Source: Pseudomonas sp. GD03919 (GTDB taxonomy: Bacteria; Pseudomonadota; Gammaproteobacteria; Pseudomonadales; Pseudomonadaceae). Taken from it: 64,000 nucleotides of DNA. The stretch covers positions 558,001 through 622,000 of the forward strand of contig NZ_CP104582.1 in assembly GCF_029814935.1 (NCBI RefSeq), read 5' to 3'. The position numbers and the translations under genes were made by a program. Positions 7,787 through 15,682 of the stretch are shown piece after piece. Position 1 is the first letter of the stretch. Each line of letters begins with the position of its first letter. Below the pieces are notes generated by a model, which ran no database searches, was not told where the DNA came from, and saw only the letters and a program-made list of their open reading frames with translations.

Positions 7787-7857
7787 ATGATCCGTTTTTT
7801 TTGGCGATCACGCTCGGCCTGATGGTTGGCTGCTCGTCGAGTTCAAGTGCGATCTGA
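7787..7857 (+). pseudogene. Small lipoprotein-like ORF with a T-run frameshift
   Basis: The sequence ATG ATC CGT followed by eight T residues goes out of frame. With one more or two fewer T the frame reads a hydrophobic leader and a lipobox (LAITLGLMVGCSSSSS) ending at TGA 7855-7857, giving an entericidin-sized lipoprotein of about 22 residues. It is too short and too damaged to name; it could be a sequencing error in the homopolymer. Confidence 0.3.
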
Positions 7858-7943
7858 TCAGTGAGCGGTAGCGCAAGTGGATCGCCTCAGCCAAGCAGCG
7901 TTGTTGCCGGCGGCCGGAAGAAAGCCTTGAACTAGTAGCGGAA

Positions 7944-8149
7944 AGGATGAAACTTTATTTTTACGATTCTCAGCATTTTCCAAGGTTGAGCGAAAATTAG
8001 GATGATACTTTAATGATTCCGGCCTCCATCCCCACAAAACGCTTGCAGATGGCAGAATTGAAATAAGTCATTGTTTTAAATGGATTTTTGCAGGAATTGC
8101 TACGTTGCAGGGTCCTGTAGTTAGGATGACACTTTATTTTCCTCCCACA
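7944..8149. mobile_element. Tn7-like transposon terminus (left-end type)
   Basis: Read on the minus strand from 8149 inward the sequence starts TGTGGGAGGAAAATAAAGTG, agreeing at 17 of 20 positions with the left end of Tn7 as remembered (TGTGGGCGGACAATAAAGTC). Three 18-bp repeats in the same orientation follow at 8140-8123, 8016-7999 and 7961-7944, sharing AAAGTNTCATCCT. Three well-spaced TnsB sites over about 200 bp are the layout of the Tn7 left end. The element interior would lie to the left, making 1-8149 its cargo. Candidate 5-bp target sequence is TAGAT at 8150-8154; the matching copy and the tns genes are outside the window. The stretch 7602-7943 holds no clear gene apart from the small broken ORF at 7787. 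Confidence 0.75.
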
Positions 8150-9091
8150 TAGATCCCGGCAGGCAGTCATCAAGACTGAGCTTTCAAAGATCAAGCTATT
8201 CCGGGGGGACAATTATATCGACGAAGGTGAGGTAGCCGAGCTTTATAATCAGTTCAAGGCAGGCCTTGGCGACCTCATCAAAAAGCAAATCGAAGAAGTC
8301 ACCGCCTTCAAGAAAAGAATTGATAACTTCCAGAAAACCCTAGTCGATGGGCGTCGGAAAGAGCTCGAAGATAGCCTTAAGGATATAGATTCCAACATCA
8401 TCCGTCTTGATCGTATTTACCGGGAAAAGCTTTCTCTCATCGATCAGAAAGGTGCTCTAAAAACCTTCGGCAGACCATTGCGACCTATCAGAAAAAGGTA
8501 GAGGATCACGCATCTCTTTCTGCTTTTATTAAAAAGCATGCAGATTACGAGCGCGAGAAAAAGGAAAAGACGAACGAACGAGATGGCCTGGTTTTTCTGC
8601 TCTACAGCTTTGTAACTAATTCTTCTAACGTGATCGACTCCCTGGAGCAAACCATTCTCGACATACACGAGGTTGTTGCTGGGAATCGGCAAAGCTCTTT
8701 TGAAGTGGAAATAACCAATAAGAAAGAAGTTGTAAAATTTGAACTCCGTATTTATGATGATGGCAGTCATAGCAATGAGCGTGAGAAGGTATTTATTTAC
8801 GATCTTGGCCTGCTAACTAATGCTGAAATAGGTAGGCGGCACCCAGGGTTGTTGATACACGATAATATTTTTGATGTCGACTATGATACGCTGCTCAGAA
8901 GTCTTAACTATCTCGCTGATAGCGAGAGAACACTGGCGCAAAAGCAATATATTCTGACGCTGAACAGCGATAAGATATATGAGGCAGATGTCCACTCACG
9001 TTTGAGGCTTGATCTTGAGGGGCTGAAGCGAGCCGCATTTACGAAGACTACAAGGTTTCTGAAGGTCAACTACCAAGAACTATCCCTGTAG
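8150..9091 (+). pseudogene. DUF2326 (ABC-3C-type) gene, 5'-truncated and frameshifted
   Basis: Two frames joined by a one-base loss in an A run near 8460-8465 encode about 300 residues. First comes a long coiled-coil region (LSKIKLFRGDNYIDEGE through RLDRIYREKLSLIDQKGALK, continuing as LRQTIATYQKKVEDHAS). The C-terminal DUF2326 domain follows, with IYDLGLLTNAEIGRRHPGLLIHD. DUF2326 proteins are SMC/ABC-like components of three-component defence systems. The N-terminal ATPase half is absent: the frame meets the Tn7-like terminus at 8149, so the insertion probably split the gene. AT-richer composition than its neighbours suggests horizontal origin. The last intact frame, from 8630, is a decaying remnant. 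Confidence 0.7.
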
Positions 9092-9441
9092 GATTGGGTG
9101 ATTTTTTGTAAGAATAATAATTTGGGGCTCAAGCGTCATTACTTATCCTGCGCGTGAGGTCTGCGGAAAAATTCAGTCTCTTAGCCCTTTGAGCAGCTAG
9201 GAAGGTTCGATCCGAATGAATATGTCAATCTCACCAGCAGCCAGCTCGCTTTTTTGTCAATCCATCGCTGAAGTATTGACTGTCAATCTTCGGGCTGCAG
9301 ATATAGACCCTGGTCTAGAAATTCTGGGGCTCAGAGAGGTGTCAATGGTGTGCTCGTCATTTGATGCCGGCCATTACTGGCCGGAGGATCCCTTGATTGC
9401 CGAACCCACGGCGCGCGCCAAACCAAGAAAGTGAGGGGTGA
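9092..9441. other. Intergenic stretch with no recognised gene
   Basis: About 350 bp between the DUF2326 remnant and the TlpA-like gene. It contains one open frame of 72 codons (9216-9434, plus) that resembles nothing known, and a perfect 7-bp hairpin CCGGCCA-TTAC-TGGCCGG at 9367-9384. The boundary between accessory DNA and core chromosome probably lies here. Confidence 0.5.
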
Positions 9442-10248
9442 ATGTTGACTCTGAACGTCGGGCCGCTGGCCCTGGGTGTCACCCATGTGCTGCTGTTCAC
9501 CAGCTTGCTGCTGGCGACCCTGGTCGGCTGGTTGATCGGGCGTCGGCACGGTTGCAACCCCGAACCCCAGTTGTTCCGCGCACTGCTGGTCGGGCTGCTG
9601 GTGGCACGCCTGGCCTTCGTCCTGGTGTATGCCGAGTTCTACCGCGATGCGCCCTGGCGCGCCCTGGATATCCGCGACGGTGGTTTCATCGCCTGGCCGG
9701 GTGTACTTGCAGGGCTGGCAATGGGTGTCTGGTATTGCTGGCGCCAGGCGCGGGTGCGCCGGCCGTTGGGCGTGTCGATGGCCGCTGGCCTGACGCTGTG
9801 GCTCGCTGGCAACCTGATGCTGCACGCCCTGGAGCAGGGCACGCGCTTGCCTGATCTGCAGGTGCGCGATATGCAGGGCCGCCCGGTGAACCTGCGTGAT
9901 TACGCCGGCCAGCCGCTGGTGGTCAATCTGTGGGCGACCTGGTGTCCGCCGTGTCGGCGTGAGATGCCGGTGCTGATGCAGGCGCAGCAGCGTGAGTCGG
10001 CCATCACCATTCTCTTCGTCAATCAGGGCGAAAGTGCCGCGTTGGTGGCTGATTTTCTCGCCGCGCAGCACCTGAGTCTGGATCATCTGCTGCTCGACGA
10101 GCAGGTCAAGCTGGGGCAAATGGTCGGCTCACGCGCCTTGCCGACGACGTTGTTCTACGATGGCGAAGGGCGGCAGGTCGGCAGCCATCTCGGCGAGCTG
10201 TCGCACGCCAGCCTGGAGCGTGCGCTGGCCAGGCTGCGCAGCGATTGA
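9442..10248 (+). CDS. TlpA-like thioredoxin-fold reductase with membrane domain
   Basis: A 268-residue protein with two parts. Residues 1-130 contain about four hydrophobic helices and resemble the N-terminal portion of prolipoprotein diacylglyceryl transferase (GGFIAWPGVLAGLAMG). Residues 132-268 form a TlpA/ResA-type thioredoxin fold with the redox motif WATWCPPCRRE and a cis-Pro at RALPTT. It should act in the periplasm as a membrane-tethered disulfide reductase or oxidoreductase, for example in cytochrome c or copper-site maturation. The stop is followed 4 bp later by the end of the convergent binding-protein gene. Assignment to the family is firm; the partner is unknown. Confidence 0.88.
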   Translation: MLTLNVGPLALGVTHVLLFTSLLLATLVGWLIGRRHGCNPEPQLFRALLVGLLVARLAFVLVYAEFYRDAPWRALDIRDGGFIAWPGVLAGLAMGVWYCWRQARVRRPLGVSMAAGLTLWLAGNLMLHALEQGTRLPDLQVRDMQGRPVNLRDYAGQPLVVNLWATWCPPCRREMPVLMQAQQRESAITILFVNQGESAALVADFLAAQHLSLDHLLLDEQVKLGQMVGSRALPTTLFYDGEGRQVGSHLGELSHASLERALARLRSD

Positions 10249-10252
10249 AGGG

Positions 10253-10988
10253 TCAGTACAGCTGCAGATCCTCGCCGGCATCCTGCAAGCGCTGATAGGC
10301 CCGATCCAGATCATCGCGCAGGCGCTCGGCATTCGGGGCGTGGCGCGAATAGATCAGCCGCAGTGGCAGACGTTGCACCTCAACGAAGGGCAGTTCAGCC
10401 ATGCCCAGTGTGCGCATGGCCTGTTCGACGGGCGCCTGGTAGTCCAGCAGGTAGTCGCTACGTCGGCGCTGGAGCATCTCCAGTGCCGAGATGTGGCTGC
10501 GGGTGCGGTGAAGGGAGATATTGCGTGCCGGATCCTCCAGCCACTGGTTGACGTCCTGCCAGTAGCTGTAGCCCGTGATCAGAATTACCCCGCGACCTGT
10601 CAGATCGTCTGGAATGGTGGGCGCGGGTGTGTCCTGTCGGAAGTACAGGTTGAGGGTGATTTCGCCCAGCAGGTGCCAACTCTCGAGGGTGTGCCCGACC
10701 AACTGCGGTTTGCCGGCTGCGCCAGCCCAGAGCGGGATGCTGCCATCGAGCAGGTCGCTGTAGAGTCGTGCGCCGGGGTAGGAGCGAAAGTCGGCTTCAT
10801 AGCCTGCCGCCTCGAGCAGGCGCGCCGTCAGATCAAGCCCCGAGCCGCTGGGTTGACCCTGGGCGTCGGTATAGGAAAAGGGCGGAAACTCGTAGTACCC
10901 CCACATGAATGCGTGGCCTGACCTCGGCAGTGCAGAGAGCCGGCAGCCAGAGCAGGGCAATGAGTAGCAGGCAGAAGCGTTTAGGCAT
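10253..10988 (-). pseudogene. Amino-acid ABC-type substrate-binding protein, frameshifted after the signal peptide
   Basis: From ATG 10988 the frame encodes a signal peptide (MPKRFCLLLIALLWLPALC) and the start of the mature protein (RPRIHVG), then leaves the family frame. The remainder, in another frame, is a SBP_bac_3-like domain of about 215 residues: GYYEFPPFSYTDAQGQPSG, LDLTARLLEAAGYEADF, and a C-terminal LRDDLDRAYQRLQD. The break is at a run of five C (five G on the coding strand) at 10898-10902; seven would restore IHVGGYYEFPPF. Such periplasmic proteins bind polar amino acids or similar solutes; no transporter genes lie nearby. It may be a true pseudogene, a slippery G tract or a base-calling error. 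Confidence 0.75.
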
Positions 10989-11073
10989 TTGGATCGCGGC
11001 GATTGGCCGTCTTGTCTTTTTTTTGTGATACCCGGCGAACATGGACAAACCGGGTTGGCTTGTCCAGCCCGGT

Positions 11074-12165
11074 TCATTCCTGACTGGGCAGGAAGAAACG
11101 CCCGATCACCGGCAGGTGGTCGGAAATGCTCAGGGTGTCGTGCTGTCGCACCTGGCTGGCCAGTGGTGTCAGGCGTGGGCTGTAGAACAGGTAGTCGAGG
11201 GTGCGATCCGGGCCACTGGCGGCCGGGTCGTTGGGATAGTGGGTGTACCACCGCGTCTGCTCTGTGCCGCTGGCCTGCTGCAGGGTGGGGATCATCGGGT
11301 AGCGACGGGCCAGGTCCCGCAGTTCGCTGTCGGCGGCGTACCAGCTGCGCTGATCTTCCGGCAGACGCTGGAACTGACCCGGTGGCAGCAGGTTGAGGTC
11401 GCCACCCAGCACCCAGGTCTTGCCCGCGTCCTGTAGCTGCTGGAGCAGAGCATCGGTCATCTGCACCTGGCGTTGCATGGTGCTCTGGCCCTGAGCAAAG
11501 GCATCGAAATGGGTGTTGATCGCCACCAGTTCCTCGCCGCCACGGATAGGCAGGTAGCTGACCAGCAGCGCGCGCTTGAGCTGGAACTGGCGGCTCAGCA
11601 GATCCGTTTCGAGCATGGGCAGTTGCAGGCGTTCGGCGCGGGCGATCTGGAAGCGGCTGAGGGTGCCCAGCTTCATGCCGACGCTGCCGAGAATGCGTGG
11701 GTGCGGGACGAACGCGGCCTTCCAGTAGAACGCCTGGCTGCTGCAGGGGTAGAGGTCGCCCAGGCGCGCCTGCAGCAGGGCCAGCTGATCCTGGTGGTCG
11801 CTGGCCCTGGCATTATCGTGCAGCTCCTGCAACAGCACCACGTCCGGTTGCTCGGCACGCAGCACACGCACCACTTCATCGAGCGTCAGCGCCAGCGCTT
11901 CACTGCTCGGGCGCTCGTCCGGGCCATCGCCGCCGGGCAGGTCGTACCAGAACACATAGCGCTTACCGGCCAGGTACTGCACGTTCCAGGTCATCACCTT
12001 GAGCGCCTGGCCCGGTTGCAGCTGCGCCGCCTGGCCCGTGCAGGCCACGGGCGCGTCTTCGCGTGGCTGCGGTCGCCAGGTCAGGCTGTAGACCAGCACG
12101 ACGAGCAGCGCGAGCAACGCCAGCACGAGCAACAGAAGCAGACGAAGCGGACGGGACAGGGACAT
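11074..12165 (-). CDS. Endonuclease/exonuclease/phosphatase (EEP) family protein
   Basis: A 363-residue protein from ATG 12165, which puts one membrane anchor (LRLLLLLVLALLALLVVLVY) at the N-terminus; the frame stays open 50 codons further up but that part looks non-coding. The EEP catalytic signatures are in order: MTWNVQYL, LLQELHD, INTHFDAF, GGDLNLLP, LDYLFYS and the terminal ISDHLPV. Members cleave phosphodiesters in nucleic acids, phospholipids or inositol phosphates using Mg. The anchor suggests it faces the periplasm. It is transcribed alone, divergent from the SDR gene at 12318. The substrate is not predictable. Confidence 0.85.
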   Translation of the reverse strand: MSLSRPLRLLLLLVLALLALLVVLVYSLTWRPQPREDAPVACTGQAAQLQPGQALKVMTWNVQYLAGKRYVFWYDLPGGDGPDERPSSEALALTLDEVVRVLRAEQPDVVLLQELHDNARASDHQDQLALLQARLGDLYPCSSQAFYWKAAFVPHPRILGSVGMKLGTLSRFQIARAERLQLPMLETDLLSRQFQLKRALLVSYLPIRGGEELVAINTHFDAFAQGQSTMQRQVQMTDALLQQLQDAGKTWVLGGDLNLLPPGQFQRLPEDQRSWYAADSELRDLARRYPMIPTLQQASGTEQTRWYTHYPNDPAASGPDRTLDYLFYSPRLTPLASQVRQHDTLSISDHLPVIGRFFLPSQE

Positions 12166-12317
12166 GACGACGCGGGCGACTATGCTGAAAACAGCCGAGA
12201 ATAACCGAGACCGGTGCGTCGGCCCAGACACCTGAGCGGGTGACCGCACGTCATCTGTTGCGACAGACGCGATAACAGGTTGTAGTGCCGGCAAGGCCAG
12301 GGCAGCAGGAGTCACGT

Positions 12318-13163
12318 ATGTATCGCAAGGTGTTCGCCAGCAAGGTATTCGACCGCAAGGTGGTGCTGATCACCGGCGGTTGTGCGGGTATTGGCCGGGC
12401 CCTGGCCATGCGCCTGGCGCAGGCAGGCGCGCGCCTGGTGATTTTCGATCTCAACCAGGCGGCGCTGGACAGCCTGGTGCAGCACCTGGCCGATCACCAC
12501 AACGCCGAGGCGTTGGGCCTGCTGTGCGACGTTGCCGATGCCGAGGCCGTGCAGCGTGCCATGGCCCTAGCGCTGGAGCATTTCGGCGGGATCGATGTAT
12601 TGGTCAATAATGCCGGCATCACCCACCGCAGCACCTTTGCCGAGACCAGCCTGGATGTCTTTCAGCGGGTCATGGCGGTCAACTATTTCGGTGCCTTGCA
12701 CTGCACCCAGGCGGCGCTGCCGAGCCTGATCGCCCGGCGCGGGCAGATCATCGTGCTCAGTTCGCTGTCGGGCATTGCGCCCCTGCTTTATCGCAGCGCT
12801 TACAACGCCAGCAAGCATGCGCTGCATGGCTTGTTCGAGACCCTGCGCTTTGAACTCAAGGGCTCGGGGGTGAACGTGATGTTGGTGTGCCCCGGCTTCA
12901 CCGCCACCGACCTGCGCAAGAACGCCCTGGTCGGTGACGGCTCGGTGGCCGCGCAGGCGCCGTTGGCGATGGGCAAGGTCGCGTCACCACAGGACGTCGC
13001 CGAGGCCATCTACCAGGGGGCGCTCAAGCGCCGGCGCTTATTGGTGTTGTCGAATGTCGACTGGCGTGCGCGGGTGTTGGCACGCTTCTTCCCGAGGCTG
13101 TTTGAGCGTGTGCTGTTACCGCGTCTGTCCGGCCTGAAACCGCGCAATCAGGGACACATCTGA
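12318..13163 (+). CDS. Short-chain dehydrogenase/reductase (SDR)
   Basis: A 281-residue classical SDR. The Rossmann motif GGCAGIGRAL is at about residues 17-26, NNAG near 96, the catalytic Ser in LSSLSG near 148 and the catalytic YNASK near 160. It should reduce or oxidise a carbonyl/alcohol with NAD(P)H; the hydrophobic C-terminal region is typical of SDRs acting on lipid-like substrates, but the substrate is unknown. ATG 12318 was preferred because CAGGAG precedes it at the right distance. It is divergent from the EEP gene and converges with the membrane protein gene at 13187. Confidence 0.9.
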   Translation: MYRKVFASKVFDRKVVLITGGCAGIGRALAMRLAQAGARLVIFDLNQAALDSLVQHLADHHNAEALGLLCDVADAEAVQRAMALALEHFGGIDVLVNNAGITHRSTFAETSLDVFQRVMAVNYFGALHCTQAALPSLIARRGQIIVLSSLSGIAPLLYRSAYNASKHALHGLFETLRFELKGSGVNVMLVCPGFTATDLRKNALVGDGSVAAQAPLAMGKVASPQDVAEAIYQGALKRRRLLVLSNVDWRARVLARFFPRLFERVLLPRLSGLKPRNQGHI

Positions 13164-13186
13164 TACGCGCCTGGCGGCTGATGCGG

Positions 13187-13858
13187 TTACTGCCCGCTGC
13201 TTTCGTCACTGGCCGCCTGCTGTGGTTCGAGCAGCATGAACAGGCGGAACAGCACGACGATGGCGAACAACTGCAGGAAGCCATTGCCGGCCTGATGCAC
13301 CACCCACAGCAGGGTGTCGCCCTGGCTGGGTTGCGTCCACCAGTCGAGCAGCCACAGCGGCACCAGCACGTTGGCCAGGCAGGCGAATACCGGCCAGAAA
13401 CGCCCCTCGGTCAGTGCGAAGCTGCCCTGCAGCGCACGCAGGGGCGGCTCATGACGCAGCACCAGGAGTATTTCGGCGAAGGCCAGGCGCATCATGATCC
13501 AGATACCCGGCACGATGAACAGCGACAGCCCGAGCATGATCGCCAGGGTGCTCAAACCCGCCATCAGGGCGAAGGTGGGCCACAGTTGCAGGCCGGCGGC
13601 GAACAACTGCGCGTTGCCGGGCGCCTGCCCGAGGCTGCGGGCATGCAGGAAGAGGATCAGCGGCGAGGCATACAGCGGGTAGACCAGAATGCCAAGCAGC
13701 ACGGCATAGGCCGGATTGGCATCCTCGCCAAGCTGCGCAGCCAGTAACGCCTGGGCAATGGCTTCGAGCAGCAGCAGGGGCAGGGTCAGGCGGGCGATGG
13801 CCGCCAGGTTGTGGCTGGAGAAGAACCAGGCATCACGCAGGATGGAAAACGGACTCAT
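13187..13858 (-). CDS. YciC-like inner membrane protein
   Basis: A 223-residue protein from ATG 13858 (SPFSILRDAWFFSSHNL), with six hydrophobic segments and FALTEGRFWPVFA between helices, features of the YciC/BPSS1780-like membrane family. Function is unknown; E. coli YciC is a predicted inner membrane protein. Starting 11 codons earlier is possible but passes a poly-G stretch. It is transcribed leftward alone. Confidence 0.7.
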   Translation of the reverse strand: MSPFSILRDAWFFSSHNLAAIARLTLPLLLLEAIAQALLAAQLGEDANPAYAVLLGILVYPLYASPLILFLHARSLGQAPGNAQLFAAGLQLWPTFALMAGLSTLAIMLGLSLFIVPGIWIMMRLAFAEILLVLRHEPPLRALQGSFALTEGRFWPVFACLANVLVPLWLLDWWTQPSQGDTLLWVVHQAGNGFLQLFAIVVLFRLFMLLEPQQAASDESSGQ

Positions 13859-14093
13859 CGGCAGGTTACCAAGTGTCGGGGCAGCAGCCACGGGGGGGGG
13901 GAGTGGCCGGGCCAGGTTCAGGGGCTCCCACTGGCGCTGCCTGTCAGGTGCCGCAACGGGGTCAGCGTGCGCAGGCGCTCAGGCTGGGGGCATTGCCGCA
14001 AGGATAGGGGCTGGCGCGTGCCCGGGCCAGCCCCGACGCATCATCGGCCAGGCTCTGGCATACTGGCGCCTTCGTTGCCACCGAGGATTCCCG

Positions 14094-14573
14094 GTGAAGA
14101 AGATCGCCGTATTCGCCGATGTGCAGAACCTCTACTACACGGTGCGTCAGGTGCATGGCTGCCATTTCGACTACAGCGTGCTGTGGGCCGAGGTCAGCCG
14201 CCGTGGCGTGATCGTCGAGGCCTATGCCTATGCCATCGACCGTGGTGACGCCAAGCAGCAGCAATTTCAGCAGATCCTGCGCAAGCTGGGCTTCACCGTG
14301 AAGCTCAAGCCCTATATTCAGCGTGCCGACGGCTCGGCCAAGGGTGACTGGGACGTAGGCATCACCATCGACGTACTGGATGCCGCCGCGCGGGTCGACG
14401 AGATCGTCCTGGCCTCCGGTGATGGTGACTTCGACCTCTTGCTCGAGCGCGTGCGCAGCCAGGGTGTGGCGGCAATTGCCTTCGGCGTGCCGGGGCTGAC
14501 GGCGCAGTCGCTGATCCGCGCGGCCAGCCTGTATGTGCCCATCGAGGGTGAATTGTTGCTGCGCAATCACTGA
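14094..14573 (+). CDS. NYN-domain (LabA-like) putative ribonuclease
   Basis: A 159-residue protein starting at GTG 14094. The NYN/PIN-like fold is clear: IAVFADVQNLYYTV with the first Asp, GDWDVGITIDVLD with the central acidic pair, and VLASGDGDFDLLLERVR with the distal acidic cluster. These Asp residues form the metal-binding active site of PIN/NYN ribonucleases. Bacterial LabA/DUF88 proteins are implicated in RNA processing, but direct activity is rarely shown. The upstream in-frame codons from 13716 are antisense to the YciC-like gene and were rejected. Confidence 0.85.
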   Translation: MKKIAVFADVQNLYYTVRQVHGCHFDYSVLWAEVSRRGVIVEAYAYAIDRGDAKQQQFQQILRKLGFTVKLKPYIQRADGSAKGDWDVGITIDVLDAAARVDEIVLASGDGDFDLLLERVRSQGVAAIAFGVPGLTAQSLIRAASLYVPIEGELLLRNH

Positions 14574-14700
14574 GACGCTGTCAGCAGGTTCACTGCTGTG
14601 CTCGCCATGCTCGGGTCTTTCAATGCACTCCGCTTGCGGCGCGTCGGCGAAATGCAACCTGCCATCGCTCGCGACGACTTCATCCGTTCTGAGGTTTTAC

Positions 14701-15303
14701 GTGGAATCCATCGCCGTCATCGACTTCGAAACCACTGGCGTATCGCCGGCCCAGGCGCGCGCCACCGAAATCGGCGTAGCGATCATCGAGGACGGACGCA
14801 TCGTCGACCGTTATCAGAGCCTGATGAACAGTGGCGCCTGGGTGCCGCCGTTCATTGAGCAACTGACGGGCATCAGCAACGCCATGCTGCGCAAGGCTCC
14901 GCCGTCGGATCAGGTGATGAACGAGGTGGCCGACTTCATCGGCGAGCGGCCGCTGTTGGCGCATAACGCGTCTTTCGACCAGAAGTTCTGGGATGCCGAA
15001 CTGGCGCGGGTGCGTCGCCGCCGCTTGCAGCCGTTTGCCTGTTCGCTGCTGCTGTCGCGCCGTCTGCTGCCCGAGGCGCCAAGCCACAAGCTGGGCAACC
15101 TCAATGCCTGGGCCGGCCTGCCGGACACCGGCCGCGCTCACCGCGCCCTGGCCGATGCCGAGATGGCCGCGAATCTGACGTTGCACCTGTTTAGCCTGCT
15201 GCGCGAGCGCCATGGCCGGCAGCAGGCCGACCATGCCTTTCTCTGCCAATTGCAGAACCTTTCGGCGGCCAAGGTGCGGGCATTGCTGGCCACTGCCTGC
15301 TGA
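14701..15303 (+). CDS. DEDDh-type 3'-5' exonuclease
   Basis: A 200-residue DnaQ-like exonuclease beginning at GTG 14701. All four acidic residues and the His are present: AVIDFETTG (D, E), HNASFDQKFWD (D) and HRALADAE (H, D). It should remove nucleotides from 3' ends of DNA or RNA. It has the exonuclease core and a short C-terminal helical tail, without polymerase or UvrC domains. An ATG 56 codons upstream in frame would give 256 residues but lacks family similarity. It lies 127 bp after the NYN gene on the same strand. Confidence 0.85.
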   Translation: MESIAVIDFETTGVSPAQARATEIGVAIIEDGRIVDRYQSLMNSGAWVPPFIEQLTGISNAMLRKAPPSDQVMNEVADFIGERPLLAHNASFDQKFWDAELARVRRRRLQPFACSLLLSRRLLPEAPSHKLGNLNAWAGLPDTGRAHRALADAEMAANLTLHLFSLLRERHGRQQADHAFLCQLQNLSAAKVRALLATAC

Positions 15304-15337
15304 GGTTTCCTCGCACCTGTAGCGGCTGGGCGGCATC

Positions 15338-15633
15338 CCGCTTCAGCCGCGAGCTTTTATCGCGGCTAAAGCCCCTCCCACGAAGTCCCAGGCTTCATTG
15401 GCGAGGCTACGCCGGAGGAATTTCGCGGCTGAAGCCGCTCTTGCGTAGCCCGGATGCAATCCGGGGAAACGGTGACAGTGGCCCCGGATTGCATCCGGGC
15501 TACGTGCGCCCTCGGCGCGGCTAGACGCCTGTGGCAGGCGCTTTCGACCGGGCATCCTGCTTCGTTCTGCCTCCTGCATTCATGCATGCAGTCGCAGCGG
15601 CGATTTTCGCGGCTGAAGCCGCTCCTACGGGTG
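15338..15633. repeat. Cluster of REP-type palindromes
   Basis: The 379-bp gap between the exonuclease and rhlE is packed with repeats. GTAGCCCGGATGCAATCC (15445 onward) and its inverted copy GGATTGCATCCGGGCTAC (to 15503) form a long-range hairpin pair. CGCGGCTGAAGCCGCTC occurs at about 15424-15440 and again near 15607-15624, with a related CGCGGCTAAAG at 15360. Such elements are typical Pseudomonas REPs. No gene is seen. Confidence 0.8.
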
Positions 15634-15682
15634 GGGAAAGGGTAAACTGCGCAACTGTTTCCATTGCCATCCTGGTTGCCCC

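Noticed and set aside
9438..9854. Long open frames overlapping the TlpA-like gene in other frames (also on the minus strand 9331-10119)
   Set aside because: They are shadow frames of a GC-rich gene; the TlpA frame has family motifs and membrane helices, the others have none.
15338..15633. CRISPR array
   Set aside because: Repeats are inverted REP palindromes without regular spacing or unique spacers, and no cas genes are present.
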